Of a stretch of DNA of 64,000 nt, positions 25,720 to 35,407 are shown piece after piece. Under the pieces are notes generated by a model. The model made no database searches. It was not told the origin of the DNA and saw nothing but the letters and a program-made list of their open reading frames with translations. The first letter of the stretch is position 1; every line of letters starts with the position of its first letter. A program made the translations under genes and the position numbers. Source of the stretch: Mesorhizobium sp. J8 (lineage in GTDB: Bacteria > Pseudomonadota > Alphaproteobacteria > Rhizobiales > Rhizobiaceae); NCBI RefSeq assembly GCF_016591715.1, contig NZ_AP024109.1, forward strand, positions 930,001 through 994,000. Reading direction: 5' to 3'.

Positions 25720-26910
25720 TTATTTTGCCGCCTTCAGCGCCTGCTCGATGTCCTCCAGCAGATCGTCGGCGTCTTCCAGGCCGACGGAAAGCCGGAGTGT
25801 ACCCGGTCCTATGCCGAGCTCGGCCCGCGCCTCGTCGCTCAGGTTCTTGTGCGTCGTCGTCGCCGGATGTGTGATCAGGCTCTTGGCGTCGCCGAGATTG
25901 TTCGAGATCAGCACGATGTCGAGCGCGTTCTGGAAGGCGAAGGCCGCCTGCTTGCCGCCCTTGACGTCAAGGCAGATCAGCGTCGACCCGCCAGACATCT
26001 GCTTCTTGACGACATCGGCCTGCGGATGATCGGCGCGGCCCGGATAGATGACGCGCGCGATCTCTGGCCGCCCGGCCAGGAAATCGGCGATCTTGCCGGC
26101 GCTTTCGGTCTGCTGGCGCACGCGCAGCGGCAGCGTCTCCAGACCCTTGAGCAGCGTCCAGGCGTTGAAGGGTGACAGGCTCGGGCCGGTGTGACGGAAA
26201 TAGTCGTGCAGGTTCTCGTCGATCCATTTCTTGTCCGACAGGATGACGCCGCCGAGGCAGCGGCCCTGGCCGTCTATGTGCTTGGTCGCCGAATAGACAA
26301 CGATATGGGCGCCGAGCAGCAAGGGCTTCTGCTGCAGCGGGGTGGCGAAGACATTGTCGACAATGACGCGCGCGCCGATCGAATTGGCGAGCTTGGCGAC
26401 CGCGGCGATGTCGACCACCTCCAGCGTCGGATTGGTCGGGCTTTCCAGGAAGAACAGCTTGGTGTTTGGCCGAACCGCCTTTTCCCAATTGGCGACGTCG
26501 GTGCCGTCGATCAGCGTCGCCTGGATGCCGTAACGCGGCGCCAGCGTCTCCACCACCCAGCGACAGGAGCCGAACAGCGCGCGCGCCGCCACGATATGGT
26601 CGCCGGCTTTCACGCTGCAGAGCAGGGCTGCGGAAACCGCGGCCATGCCGGAGGCGGTGGCGCGGGCATCCTCGGCGCCTTCCAGCGCGCACATGCGCTT
26701 CTCGAACATATCGACGGTCGGGTTGGCGTAGCGCGAATAGATGAAGCCCGGCTCCTCGCCCTTGAAGCGGGCTTCCGCCGCCTGCGCCGTCTCGTAGACA
26801 TAGCCCTGGGTGAGATACATCGCCTCGGCGGTCTCGCCATATTGCGAACGCAGCGTTCCGCCATGCACGAGTGCCGTCTGAGGTTTCCAGTTGCGCTTCT
26901 TGGTGCTCAT
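25720..26910 (-). CDS. metZ: O-succinylhomoserine sulfhydrylase
   Basis: 396-residue PLP enzyme of the Cys/Met metabolism family, making homocysteine from O-succinylhomoserine and sulfide. The family motifs are YSRYANPTVDMFEKR, the VDNVFATPLQQKPL segment and the PLP lysine in VVYSATKHIDGQGR. ATG 26910 (MSTKKRNWKPQTAL) follows an AGCAGGG ribosome-binding site. Longer in-frame opening to 27075 would run through a terminator and a SAM-II riboswitch, so it is rejected. The riboswitch upstream identifies the gene as part of methionine synthesis. The 3' end faces the glycosyltransferase gene 26 bases away. Confidence 0.95.
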   Translation of the reverse strand: MSTKKRNWKPQTALVHGGTLRSQYGETAEAMYLTQGYVYETAQAAEARFKGEEPGFIYSRYANPTVDMFEKRMCALEGAEDARATASGMAAVSAALLCSVKAGDHIVAARALFGSCRWVVETLAPRYGIQATLIDGTDVANWEKAVRPNTKLFFLESPTNPTLEVVDIAAVAKLANSIGARVIVDNVFATPLQQKPLLLGAHIVVYSATKHIDGQGRCLGGVILSDKKWIDENLHDYFRHTGPSLSPFNAWTLLKGLETLPLRVRQQTESAGKIADFLAGRPEIARVIYPGRADHPQADVVKKQMSGGSTLICLDVKGGKQAAFAFQNALDIVLISNNLGDAKSLITHPATTTHKNLSDEARAELGIGPGTLRLSVGLEDADDLLEDIEQALKAAK

Positions 26911-26928
26911 AGCCCTGCTTCCAGACAC

Positions 26929-26960
26929 AAAAAAACCGGCCGCGAAAGTCGCAACCGGTC
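26929..26960 (-). terminator. Intrinsic terminator between SAM-II riboswitch and metZ
   Basis: On the minus strand a GACCGG...CCGGT stem with inner GCG/CGC pairs is followed by seven T. It lies 18 bases before the metZ start and downstream of the riboswitch, as expected for a SAM-dependent transcription-attenuation unit. Confidence 0.85.
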
Positions 26961-26983
26961 CATATAGCCTTGCGGCTCGACGG

Positions 26984-27048
26984 TCCTTTAGCGACTTGTT
27001 TAACGTGGCTGCAAGCCGACCGGCCAAATCACCACGGGATAACGACCC
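26984..27048 (-). promoter_or_regulatory. SAM-II riboswitch (metZ leader)
   Basis: The minus strand reads CCCGTGGTGATTTGGCCGG, TCGGCTTGCAGCCACG, then TTAAACAAGTCGCTAAAGG. This is the conserved pseudoknot core of the SAM-II (metA/SAM_alpha) riboswitch of alphaproteobacteria: GTGG pairs with CCAC, and the TAAACAA and CTAAAGG segments complete the pseudoknot. It binds S-adenosylmethionine and would lower metZ expression when methionine is plentiful. A terminator lies between it and the gene, supporting transcriptional control. Confidence 0.95.
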
Positions 27049-27161
27049 TTTAAATGAGCGCCGAGCTTGCGTCAATTGCCGGCTTCATTAAGAGGTTTGT
27101 ACCAGCCGGGCGGCAAGAGCCTGCATAGATCCTCGCCCGGCCTTGTGAACGGAGCCAGCCT

Positions 27162-28256
27162 TTGCGGCAGACAGGCATTCTTCCGGATCAGGACATCGCG
27201 GCGCTGTTCGAAGCCGGCGCGCTGAAGTCGCCGCGCGCGCTGGACGCCGACCAGATCCAGCCGGCCAGCCTCGATCTCAGGCTCGGCGACAAGGCCTATC
27301 GCGTGCGCGCCTCCTTCTTGCCGGGGCCCGATCACCTGGTCGCCGACAAGCTGGAACGGCTGAAGCTGCACGAGATCGACCTCACCCGGGGCGCGGTGCT
27401 GGAAACCGGCTGCGTCTACATCGTGCCTTTGCTTGAAAGCCTGGCATTGCCAGGCGAGGTTTCGGCCTCAGCCAATCCCAAGAGCTCGACCGGCCGGCTC
27501 GACATCTTCACCCGCGTCATGACCGATCGCGGCCACGAGTTCGACAAGATCGCCGCCGGCTATCACGGCCCGCTCTATCTCGAAGTCAGCCCGCGCACCT
27601 TCCCGATCGTCGTGCGCGCCGGCTCGCGCCTGTCGCAGATACGCTTCCGCACCGGCAATGCGGTGCTCTCGGAGAGCGAGCTGCGCGACCTTCATCGCGC
27701 CGAGATGCTGGTCGCCACCGAGCCGCCCAACATTTCCGGCGGCGGCATCGCGCTCTCCATCGACCTCGACGGCGACAAGGACGGCCTTGTCGGCTATCGC
27801 GGCAAGCACCACACCGGCCTGGTCGACGTCGACAAGCGCGCCGCGCAGGACGTCGTCGATTTCTGGGAGCCGATCTATAAGAGCGGCGCCGGCGAGTTGG
27901 TTCTCGATCCGGACGAATTCTACATCCTGGTGAGCCGGGAAGCGGTCCATGTTCCGCCGCTCTACGCCGCCGAGATGACCCCCTTCGATCCGCTGGTCGG
28001 CGAATTCCGCGTCCACTATGCCGGCTTCTTCGATCCGGGCTTCGGCCATTCCGCCGCGGGCGGCAGCGGCAGCCGCGCGGTGCTCGAAGTGCGCAGTCAC
28101 GAGGTGCCGTTCATCCTCGACCACGGCCAGATCGTCGGCCGCCTCGTCTACGAGCACATGCTGAAGCCCCCGCAGGCGCTTTACGGCACCGATCTCGGCT
28201 CGAACTACCAGGCGCAGGGCCTGAAGCTCTCGAAGCATTTCAGGGCGGCGCGGTGA
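27162..28256 (+). CDS. dcd: dCTP deaminase (long alphaproteobacterial form)
   Basis: 364-residue 2'-deoxycytidine 5'-triphosphate deaminase, producing dUTP from dCTP. The N-terminal half shows SANPKSSTGRLDIFTRVMTD and the DQIQPASLDLRLGDKAY start region. The second half (DPDEFYILVSRE, then VLEVRSHEVPFILDHGQIVG) is a duplicated dUTPase-like domain. At about 360 residues it is twice the E. coli enzyme, as known for alphaproteobacterial dCTP deaminases. The start TTG 27162 is supported by CGGAG 8 bases upstream. It is divergent from metZ and shares the intergenic region that holds the SAM-II riboswitch. Confidence 0.93.
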   Translation: MRQTGILPDQDIAALFEAGALKSPRALDADQIQPASLDLRLGDKAYRVRASFLPGPDHLVADKLERLKLHEIDLTRGAVLETGCVYIVPLLESLALPGEVSASANPKSSTGRLDIFTRVMTDRGHEFDKIAAGYHGPLYLEVSPRTFPIVVRAGSRLSQIRFRTGNAVLSESELRDLHRAEMLVATEPPNISGGGIALSIDLDGDKDGLVGYRGKHHTGLVDVDKRAAQDVVDFWEPIYKSGAGELVLDPDEFYILVSREAVHVPPLYAAEMTPFDPLVGEFRVHYAGFFDPGFGHSAAGGSGSRAVLEVRSHEVPFILDHGQIVGRLVYEHMLKPPQALYGTDLGSNYQAQGLKLSKHFRAAR

Positions 28257-28282
28257 GTTCTGCGGAGATCTGGCGCGGGAGG

Positions 28283-28735
28283 TCAGCCGCGAAACAGAAA
28301 CTCTTTCGCTGCGCCCAAGCAGGCGTGAAAGTGGCCGATGAAGAGCAGCTCCCGAACAGTCAGGTGTTTTCTGCCCCAAAATCCTGGGGTCAGCTTCGTC
28401 TGATCAGGTGGAGAGCTTGAGCCTGACCCTACCGGAAACAACTGTTTGTCCAGGCGTTCGAGCACATAGGCCCGCGCCGAGTCGATGCCGCAGGCTTTAG
28501 CCTTGTCGTTCAGCCTGTCGGCGCGCAAAGCGAACGTCATACGATCTGTATTGCGCATCAGAAAGCTCACTTGCGCTTTCGAATAACCGGTGACTAGAAG
28601 CCGGCTCGTCATCGCCGATCGGGCCCGGCTGTAGGACTCCGGGCTGCATTTCCCGGCGCTATAAGCCGTGGAGGACATGCAAGCGAGGGCGATCGCCCAG
28701 CCCAACAACAAGATGCCGATCCGTTTCCGGCCCAT
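28283..28735 (-). CDS. Secreted hypothetical protein (150 aa)
   Basis: 150-residue protein with a signal peptide (MGRKRIGILLLGWAIALACM, then STAYSAGK). The mature part contains two cysteines (GKCSPES and AKACGID) plus one near the C-terminus (HACLGA), and no recognised family motif. Base composition is less GC-biased than its neighbours. It lies 19 bases downstream of gguC on the same strand, but no functional link is evident. Function unknown. Confidence 0.5.
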   Translation of the reverse strand: MGRKRIGILLLGWAIALACMSSTAYSAGKCSPESYSRARSAMTSRLLVTGYSKAQVSFLMRNTDRMTFALRADRLNDKAKACGIDSARAYVLERLDKQLFPVGSGSSSPPDQTKLTPGFWGRKHLTVRELLFIGHFHACLGAAKEFLFRG

Positions 28736-28753
28736 TTGTTTCCCAGCCTGGCG

Positions 28754-29749
28754 CTACAGCGCCTTGACCGCCACCTTCACCGGCTTTTCGATCTCCAGCG
28801 GATTGCGCAGCGGCAGCCCGAAATCGGGCGCCTCGATCTCGAACGTATCGCCGGCCTCTGTTCGGATGCCATCGGCGAAGGAAAGCGTCGCAGTGCCGAA
28901 CATATGCACATGCACGTCGCCCGGCTGGCGGAAGGCCGAATATTTGAAATGGTGGTGCTCGAGATTGGCGATGGTGTGCGACATGTTCGCTTCGCCCGAC
29001 AGGAACGGCTTTTCCCAGAGCAGCTTGCCGTCGCGCCAGATGCGCGATGCGCCGCGAATGTCGGCCGGCAGCTCACCGATCAGGATCTCGGGGCCGAACG
29101 AGGCGTTGCGCAGCTTGGAATGGGCGAGGAACAGATAGTTCACCCGCTCCGTGACGTGGTCGGAAAACTCGTTCGACAGCGTGAAGCCGACCCGGAACGG
29201 CGCCCCGTCATCGCCGATGACATAGATGCCGGCGATTTCCGGCTCCTCGCCGCCGTCCTGGGCGAAGGCCGGCGACATCAGCGTCGCGCCAGGCGCCACC
29301 GCCATCGTGCCGTTGCCCTTGTAGAACCATTCGGGCTGCACGCCGACCTGGCCCTTGGCCGGCTTGCCGCCTTCCAGCCCCATGCGGAACATCTTCATGG
29401 AATCGGTGAGTTCCTCCTCGCCGCCTTCGCTGAGCTTCTTGTGCATGGAATCGCGCGTCGCCGCTGAACCGAGATGCGTCAGCCCGGTGCCGGTGAGATG
29501 CAGATGTGCCGGGTCCGGATGGTTGATCGGCGAGACCAGCCGGCCCCTCTTATAGGCGGCATCGAGATCGACCGTCTCGCCGTAACCCTTGCGCTCGATC
29601 AGCGCTTCGAGTCCCGTGCCGGTGCGCGCTGCCTCCATCGCCAGGGAATAGACGCTGCGCGCGCCGTTGATGACCCTTGTCTTGCCGCCGCCATTGCGGG
29701 CGACGACGCGGATCGTCTCGGCGTCGTCGAGGATCTGGGAGATCAGCAT
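28754..29749 (-). CDS. gguC: GguC / AraD1 family protein (fumarylacetoacetase-fold)
   Basis: 331-residue protein of the AraD1/GguC family, with a fumarylacetoacetate-hydrolase fold. GguC sits at the end of chvE-gguA-gguB-gguC in Agrobacterium and is linked to sugar-acid use; related members dehydrate 2-keto-3-deoxy sugar acids. Metal-binding-type acidic residues appear in AGIYVIGDDGAPF and related segments. ATG 29749 has GAGAGG 7 bases upstream; a longer opening would start at TTG 29755. It is separated from gguB by about 200 bases containing a small hairpin. Confidence 0.85.
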   Translation of the reverse strand: MLISQILDDAETIRVVARNGGGKTRVINGARSVYSLAMEAARTGTGLEALIERKGYGETVDLDAAYKRGRLVSPINHPDPAHLHLTGTGLTHLGSAATRDSMHKKLSEGGEEELTDSMKMFRMGLEGGKPAKGQVGVQPEWFYKGNGTMAVAPGATLMSPAFAQDGGEEPEIAGIYVIGDDGAPFRVGFTLSNEFSDHVTERVNYLFLAHSKLRNASFGPEILIGELPADIRGASRIWRDGKLLWEKPFLSGEANMSHTIANLEHHHFKYSAFRQPGDVHVHMFGTATLSFADGIRTEAGDTFEIEAPDFGLPLRNPLEIEKPVKVAVKAL

Positions 29750-29804
29750 GTTCAATCCTCTCTCATTTCTATCGGCTGCCTGCGGGCAAACCTAAACCGG
29801 CGCA

Positions 29805-29822
29805 GCGTGGAGCGGTCCACGC
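29805..29822 (-). promoter_or_regulatory. Hairpin in the gguB-gguC gap
   Basis: GCGTGGA/TCCACGC, a perfect 7-base stem with a 4-base loop, lies in the 201-base space between gguB and gguC. No T run follows on the minus strand, so it is not a standard intrinsic terminator. It may stabilise or process the operon message. The rest of 29750-29950 shows no other feature. Confidence 0.35.
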
Positions 29823-29950
29823 CACGGTTGAAATTCTTCGTCCGGATTGCGCTCGCGAGCCTGGTCCTTATCGGGACTTCTTGACGCCGACGGGTTGCCG
29901 GCAGCTTCGCGATCTGAAACCCGTATGCCTCCTGAACTTTGCTCCGGCCC

Positions 29951-31243
29951 TTAAGCCTTGTTCTTGTTGTAGACGTCGAAGATGACGGCGCCGAGCAGCA
30001 CCAGGCCTTTGACCACCTGCTGCCAGTCGACATTGACGCCCATGATCGACATGCCGTTGTTCATCACGCCCATGATGAAGCCGCCGACCACGGCGCCGAT
30101 CACCTGTCCGACGCCGCCCATTGCCGAGGCGCCGCCTATGAACACGGCCGCGATGACGTCGAGCTCCGAGCCGAGGCCCGCCGCCGGCACGGCCTGGCCG
30201 AGGCGCGCCGCGATGATCAGGCCGCCCAGCGCCGACAGGACGCCCATGTTGATGAAGACGAGTAGCGTCAGCCTTTCGGTGTTGATGCCCGAGAGCTGCG
30301 CGGCCTTGGCGTTGCCGCCCATCGCATAGATGCGGCGGCCGATGGTCATGCGCTTGGTGACGAAGACGAACAGCGAGATCAGCACGCCCATGACCAAGAG
30401 CACGACCGGCAGGCCTCTATAGCTGGCGAACTGGAAGACCAGGAACAGCGCAAGCGCGCTGCCGACCAGCGTCTTGATGACGAACAGCGGGAAGGGCTCC
30501 GCCTCATAGCCGTGGCGCTCGCGCTTGCGCCGCGTCCGGAAGCCGAAATAGGCGTAGGCGAGAACCGCGATCAGGCCGAGCACGATCGTCGTCATGTGCA
30601 GGGTCAAGCCGCTTCCGACGATGGTCTTGCCGGCGGCATTGACCGTCGGCGGAATGAGCGTCAGCGGGCCGATGACGTCCGGAATGAAGCCCGAGCTCAG
30701 CGCCTTGAAGCTGTCCGGCAGCGGGCCGACCGAAGAGCCGCCGCCGAGCAGCGCCTGGCAGATGCCGCGGAAGATCAGCATGCCGGCAAGCGTCACGATG
30801 AAGCTCGGTATCTTGTGATAGGCGATCCAGTAGCCTTGCGCCGCGCCGATCAGCGCGCCGACGATCAGGCAGACGATCGACACCACCAGCGGATTGGAGA
30901 ATATCCCGAGCGGCCAGATCACCATCATCATCGCCGCGAGCGCGCCGATGAAGCCCGCCACCGACCCCACGCTGAGGTCGATATAGCCGGCGACGATCAC
31001 CAGGAGCATGCCGAGCGCCATGACGATGATGAACGAGTTCTGCTGCACCAGGTTCGAGAGGTTGACCGGTTTGAACAGCGTTCCCGACGTCGTGTACTGG
31101 AAGAACAGCATGATGACGATCAGCGCGATGATCAGGCCGTATTCGCGCAGGTTCGTCGTCAGCGCCGAGACGGCGATGCGCGGACCCTGCTTGACGTCCT
31201 CGGCTGTGCCGCTCTGCGGTGCGGGAGCGCTTTCTGTGCTCAT
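29951..31243 (-). CDS. gguB: Sugar ABC transporter permease GguB
   Basis: 430-residue inner-membrane permease of the ribose/xylose type (BPD_transp_2 family), with about ten hydrophobic segments. Typical features are the EAA-like [20 protein letters not shown] region and the late [20 protein letters not shown] glycine-rich stretch. It would form the channel for monosaccharides delivered by ChvE. Its ATG overlaps the gguA stop by four bases (ATGA), showing translational coupling. Confidence 0.93.
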   Translation of the reverse strand: MSTESAPAPQSGTAEDVKQGPRIAVSALTTNLREYGLIIALIVIMLFFQYTTSGTLFKPVNLSNLVQQNSFIIVMALGMLLVIVAGYIDLSVGSVAGFIGALAAMMMVIWPLGIFSNPLVVSIVCLIVGALIGAAQGYWIAYHKIPSFIVTLAGMLIFRGICQALLGGGSSVGPLPDSFKALSSGFIPDVIGPLTLIPPTVNAAGKTIVGSGLTLHMTTIVLGLIAVLAYAYFGFRTRRKRERHGYEAEPFPLFVIKTLVGSALALFLVFQFASYRGLPVVLLVMGVLISLFVFVTKRMTIGRRIYAMGGNAKAAQLSGINTERLTLLVFINMGVLSALGGLIIAARLGQAVPAAGLGSELDVIAAVFIGGASAMGGVGQVIGAVVGGFIMGVMNNGMSIMGVNVDWQQVVKGLVLLGAVIFDVYNKNKA

Positions 31244-32775
31244 GATGCTTTTTTTCCTTCTCCCCGAACGATGGCGCGCATGATTTTTTCCTGGCTGGCG
31301 TCGCTTGCCGCCATTTCGCCGACGATGCGCCCTTCGTTCATCACATAGATGCGGTCGGTGATGCCAAGCAATTCGGGCATTTCCGACGAGATGACGATGA
31401 TCGCTTTGCCCTCGGCGGCGAGGCGGGCGATGATCGTATAGATTTCGTACTTGGCGCCGACGTCAATGCCGCGGGTCGGCTCGTCGAGGATCAGCACTTC
31501 CGGATCGGCGAACAGCCATTTCGACAGCACCACCTTCTGCTGGTTGCCGCCCGAAAGATTTCCGGTCAGCTGATAGACGCTGGAGGCGCGGATGTTGGTC
31601 TTCTTGCGGTAGTCGTTGGCGACGCTCATCTCGCGCATGTCGTCGATGACGCCGCGGCTGGAAACGCCGGAAAGGTTGGCCAAAGTCACGTTGTGCTTGA
31701 TGTGGTCGATGAGGTTGAGGCCATAGGTCTTGCGGTCCTCGGTGACATAGGCGATCCGGTTTTCCACCGCCTTGCTCACCGATGACAGGTCGAGCGGTTT
31801 GCCCCTGAGCAGAACCTCGCCGGTGATGTGCCGGCCATAGGAGCGGCCGAACAGGCTCATCGCGAATTCGGTGCGACCCGCGCCCATCAGCCCGGCAATG
31901 CCCACCACCTCGCCCTTGCGCACGTTGAGGTTGACGTTCTTGATCACCTGCCGTTCGGCATGGATCGGGTGGTAGACCGACCAGTTCTTGACTTCGAAGA
32001 TGACCTCGCCGATCTGCGGCTCGCGCGGCGGATAGCGGTCGTCGAGCGAGCGCCCGACCATCGAGGTGATGATGCGGTCTTCCGAGATGTCCTGTCTCGG
32101 CAGAGTCTCGATGGTGCGCCCGTCGCGTATCACGGTGACGTGGTCGGCGACGCGGCTCACCTCGTTGAGCTTGTGTGAGATCAGGATCGAGGTCATGCCC
32201 TGGCGCTTGAACTCGAGCAGCAGGTCGAGCAGCGCCTGGCTGTCCTTTTCGCTGAGCGACGCCGTCGGCTCGTCGAGGATCAAGAGCTTCACTTCCTTGC
32301 TCAGCGCCTTGGCGATCTCGACCAACTGCTGCTTGCCGACGCCGATATTGGTGATCAGCGTCTTGGGATCCTCGTTGAGCCCGACTTTCTTGAGCAGGGC
32401 CGCCGTGCGCGCCTCGTTGGCGTCCCAGTCGATGACGCCGTAGCTGGCATGCTCGTTGCCGAGGAAGATGTTTTCGGTGATCGACAGCATCGGCACCAGG
32501 GCAAGCTCCTGGTGGATGATGACGATGCCGATATGCTCACTGTCGTGGATGCCCTTGAAATGGCATTCCTGGCCGCGAAAGATGATCTGGCCATCATAGG
32601 TTCCGGAAGGGTAGACGCCCGACAGCACCTTCATCAGCGTCGACTTGCCGGCGCCGTTCTCGCCGACGATGGCGTGGATCTCACCTTCCTCGACGCTGAG
32701 GTTGACGTTCGACAACGCCTTCACGCCGGGGAACGTCTTGGTGATGTCGCGCATCTCCAAAATCGTCGAGGCCAT
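31240..32775 (-). CDS. gguA: Sugar ABC transporter ATP-binding protein GguA
   Basis: 511-residue double ATPase (MglA/XylG type). The N-terminal half has Walker [10 protein letters not shown], signature [10 protein letters not shown] and Walker [12 protein letters not shown]. The C-terminal half has a degenerate P-loop ([10 protein letters not shown]), the signature LSGGNQQKV and [11 protein letters not shown]. It energises uptake of ChvE ligands such as glucose, galactose, xylose and arabinose. ATG 32775 (MASTILEM) follows GGGAGCAG and is preferred over 32799. A strong hairpin separates it from chvE. Confidence 0.95.
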   Translation of the reverse strand: MASTILEMRDITKTFPGVKALSNVNLSVEEGEIHAIVGENGAGKSTLMKVLSGVYPSGTYDGQIIFRGQECHFKGIHDSEHIGIVIIHQELALVPMLSITENIFLGNEHASYGVIDWDANEARTAALLKKVGLNEDPKTLITNIGVGKQQLVEIAKALSKEVKLLILDEPTASLSEKDSQALLDLLLEFKRQGMTSILISHKLNEVSRVADHVTVIRDGRTIETLPRQDISEDRIITSMVGRSLDDRYPPREPQIGEVIFEVKNWSVYHPIHAERQVIKNVNLNVRKGEVVGIAGLMGAGRTEFAMSLFGRSYGRHITGEVLLRGKPLDLSSVSKAVENRIAYVTEDRKTYGLNLIDHIKHNVTLANLSGVSSRGVIDDMREMSVANDYRKKTNIRASSVYQLTGNLSGGNQQKVVLSKWLFADPEVLILDEPTRGIDVGAKYEIYTIIARLAAEGKAIIVISSEMPELLGITDRIYVMNEGRIVGEMAASDASQEKIMRAIVRGEGKKAS

Positions 32776-32900
32776 CAGGATCTGCTCCCTGGGGCGCATG
32801 GCTCCAAACCGGCTCCGGAAGGGCTCATGCGCGAAATCAACATACTGCGGCGTGCGGCGCCACAGAAGCCGGCAAAAACAATACCGGGGTCGTTTCTGAA

Positions 32901-32934
32901 CGAAAAGGGGTCCTGCGGCCGCGCAGGACCCCTT
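32901..32934 (-). terminator. Terminator-like hairpin between chvE and gguA
   Basis: AAGGGGTCCTGCG/CGCAGGACCCCTT forms an almost perfect 13-base stem. On the minus strand it is followed by TTTT. Placed between the binding-protein gene and the ATPase gene, it should partly terminate transcription or protect the upstream message, so that binding protein exceeds transporter. Confidence 0.8.
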
Positions 32935-32948
32935 CCTTTAAGACTGGA

Positions 32949-34019
32949 TTACTTCAGCTCTTCGGCCTTGATGTAGCCCGAGTCGACGACCAGCTTCTGA
33001 TAGTTCGACTTGTCGACCTCGACCGGCGTCAGGAGGATCGAGGGAACGACCTTGACGTCGTTGTTGTAGGTCTTGGTGTCGAGGCCCTCAGGCTTGCCGC
33101 CGGAGAGCACCTTGTCGACCAGTTCCACGGTAGACTTGGCCAGCTCGCGGGTGTCCTTGAACACCGTCGAATACTGCTCGCCCGAGATGATCAGCTTGAC
33201 CGAGGCGGTCTCGGCGTCCTGGCCGGTCACGATCGGCCAGGGCTGTGACGCCGTGCCGTAGCCGACGGCGCGCAGCGAGGCGGTGATGCCGCGCGACAGG
33301 CCGTCATAGGGCGACAGGACGCCATCGACGCGGCTGCCGTCCGAGTAGTTGGCCGAAAGCAAATTGTCCATGCGGGCCTGCGCGGTGGCGGCGAGCCAGC
33401 GCAGCGTGCCGACCTTGTCCATGCCCATCTGGCCGGACTTGATCTTGATCGTGCCATTGTCGATCAGCGGCTGCAGGACCGACATCGCGCCGTTGTAGAA
33501 GAAGAAGGCGTTGTTGTCGTCCGGCGAGCCGCCGAACAGCTCGACGTTCCAAGGCTTGGTGTTCGGGAAGCGCTCCTTGAGGCCCTTGACCAGCGAGTTC
33601 GCCTGAATCACGCCGACGCCGAAATTGTCGAAGGTGGTGTAGTAGTCGACATTCGGGGTCTTCTTGATCAGGCGGTCATAGGCGACGACGACGACGCCGG
33701 CGTCGTTGGCCTTCTGCAGCGCGTCGGCCATGGTGGTGCCGTCGATCGAAGCGATGATCAGCGCCTTCGGGCCCTTGGTGATTTCGTTTTCCAGCTGGCT
33801 GAGCTGGTTCGGGATATCGTCCTGCGCATATTGCAGATCGACCGTGTAGCCGAGCTTCTCGAGCTGGGACTTGACGGCATCGCCGTCGTTGATCCAGCGC
33901 TGCGAGGTCTTGGTCGGCATCAGCACGCCGATGAGGCCCTTGTCGGCGGCGTGCGCCGAATAGCTCATGGCGGCAATGCCAAGGGCCGCCACGGCGGCCA
34001 GCGTCTTGATGATCTTCAC
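32949..34019 (-). CDS. chvE: Periplasmic sugar-binding protein ChvE
   Basis: 356-residue periplasmic binding protein with a signal peptide (residues 1-24, cut after SAHA). The mature protein begins [18 protein letters not shown], and the [18 protein letters not shown] segment is characteristic of ChvE. It binds monosaccharides for the Ggu transporter; in Agrobacterium it also presents them to the VirA sensor. It starts at GTG 34019 with GGGAGAG upstream. The adjacent divergent LysR gene corresponds to gbpR, which regulates chvE. No vir genes occur here, so the role is probably sugar uptake and chemotaxis. Confidence 0.95.
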   Translation of the reverse strand: MKIIKTLAAVAALGIAAMSYSAHAADKGLIGVLMPTKTSQRWINDGDAVKSQLEKLGYTVDLQYAQDDIPNQLSQLENEITKGPKALIIASIDGTTMADALQKANDAGVVVVAYDRLIKKTPNVDYYTTFDNFGVGVIQANSLVKGLKERFPNTKPWNVELFGGSPDDNNAFFFYNGAMSVLQPLIDNGTIKIKSGQMGMDKVGTLRWLAATAQARMDNLLSANYSDGSRVDGVLSPYDGLSRGITASLRAVGYGTASQPWPIVTGQDAETASVKLIISGEQYSTVFKDTRELAKSTVELVDKVLSGGKPEGLDTKTYNNDVKVVPSILLTPVEVDKSNYQKLVVDSGYIKAEELK

Positions 34020-34215
34020 GATTACTCTCCCTGGTTGATGGACGCGACACCTCGGGGCTTCGCGGGCCGCGCAGTCGAACAGGTGCGCTGTCGCGCCACT
34101 GTCGGCTTTATCGATCTCCGGTATCCTCCCAATCGGCTCCGAAACGCAGTTTCAATCGATACGAATTTGCTCGCCGCCGACCCCTGCGCCTCGGAACGCA
34201 CGAAGGTTGGGTCCC

Positions 34216-34272
34216 TTTGACATAACTGTCAAATGCGATCTTTGCTGGTTGCTATACCGAAACTGATATAGC
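34216..34272. promoter_or_regulatory. Two inverted repeats in the chvE/gbpR divergent promoter
   Basis: TTTGACA-TAAC-TGTCAAA (34216-34233) is a perfect 7-base dyad that contains TTGACA on both strands. GCTATA-N10-TATAGC (34251-34272) is a second dyad with the spacing of LysR-type boxes (T-N11-A). The regulator encoded at 34313 is the natural candidate to bind one or both. The rest of 34020-34312 shows no gene. Confidence 0.6.
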
Positions 34273-34312
34273 TTAAAGGGCAGATAGAAACCCGCTGGAG
34301 AGGCTTCGATTC

Positions 34313-35302
34313 ATGGCGGCATTGCGCGATCCTGACGCGATTTCAGTGAGTTACGAGAAATTGCCGGGAGATGGCGAGACGCTGCTGCGCAGCGGCCTCA
34401 GCCTTCGCCACATGCGCATGATCACCGCGCTCGACGATCACGGAAGAGTGAGCGCCGCCGCCCAGGTCATGAATATCTCGCAGCCGGCCGCCTCGCGCAT
34501 GATCGCCGAGATGGAGGCGGTGCTCGACGTTAAGTTGTGCGAGCGGCTGCCGCGCGGCGTGACGCTGACTCCCTATGGCCTCGCGCTTGCTCGCCGCGCC
34601 CGCTCAATCCTGCTCGAGATGCGCGAGGCCGACCGCGAGATTGCCGAGCTCAAGGCCGGCAAGGGCGGTGCGGTGTTCCTCGGCGCGGTAACGGCGCCGG
34701 CGATCGAATTGGCCGTGCCCGCGATCCGTGAGATCCGCCGCATCTACCCGCGCATCGAGATCACCATGCAGGTCGAGACCTCGAACGTGCTCGCGCGCGA
34801 GCTGATCGCCTCGCGCCACGATTTTATCATCGCCCGCATCCCCGACGACCTCAATCCGCGGCTATTCGAATCGCGCGTCATCGGCGTCGAGAAGGCCTGC
34901 CTCATCGTGCGCCGCGGCCACCCCCTGGCGAGCGGCAAGATGGTGCGGCTGGAGGAGACCTCCGGCTATGACTGGGTCTTCCAGTCTGGCGGCTCGCCGC
35001 TTCGCCAGGCGATGGAAAGCAACTTTTTGAACCGCGACATTCCGCTGCCTGACCGCATCCTCAACACCTCATCGCTGCTGCTCACCTTGGTGATGGTGGC
35101 GCAGTCCGACGCCATCGCGCCGGTCTCGATCCAGGTCGCCAAGTTCATTCAAGGCGGCGACGGGCTGGCTGGCGCCATCGACGTCGTCCAGACCGAGTTC
35201 GACATCGAGGTCCGGCCCTACAGCCTGATTACGGTCAAGAACCGCGTGCTCTCGCCCGCGGCGAAAATGTTGCACGACTTCATCTTGCGCGAAGTGGGGT
35301 GA
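34313..35302 (+). CDS. gbpR: LysR-family regulator, GbpR-like
   Basis: 329-residue LysR-type regulator. The N-terminal helix-turn-helix (about 30-90) contains LDDHGRVSAAAQVMNISQPA and SRMIAEMEAVLDVKLCERL. The C-terminal inducer-binding domain follows (GAVTAPAIELAVPAIREIRR). Transcribed divergently from chvE, it matches Agrobacterium gbpR, which controls chvE in response to sugars. Two dyads in the shared promoter are its likely targets. It starts at ATG 34313 with GGAGAGG upstream. Confidence 0.88.
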   Translation: MAALRDPDAISVSYEKLPGDGETLLRSGLSLRHMRMITALDDHGRVSAAAQVMNISQPAASRMIAEMEAVLDVKLCERLPRGVTLTPYGLALARRARSILLEMREADREIAELKAGKGGAVFLGAVTAPAIELAVPAIREIRRIYPRIEITMQVETSNVLARELIASRHDFIIARIPDDLNPRLFESRVIGVEKACLIVRRGHPLASGKMVRLEETSGYDWVFQSGGSPLRQAMESNFLNRDIPLPDRILNTSSLLLTLVMVAQSDAIAPVSIQVAKFIQGGDGLAGAIDVVQTEFDIEVRPYSLITVKNRVLSPAAKMLHDFILREVG

Positions 35303-35407
35303 TGGAACGACAATGCTACTTGTACGTTCAAACCGATCGGCCGCTCGCTGGAGCCCGTTGCGGGTGAGGGAAAGAGCTGCCGATGCTCAACAGCTCGGGA
35401 GGTTTTG

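Noticed and set aside
26911..27075. N-terminal extension of metZ to 27075
   Set aside because: It would translate through the SAM-II riboswitch and its terminator; the family starts at MSTKKRNWK (26910).
32949..34019. Agrobacterium-type virulence (vir) locus implied by chvE
   Set aside because: chvE homologues occur widely in rhizobia as sugar-binding proteins; no vir genes appear here.
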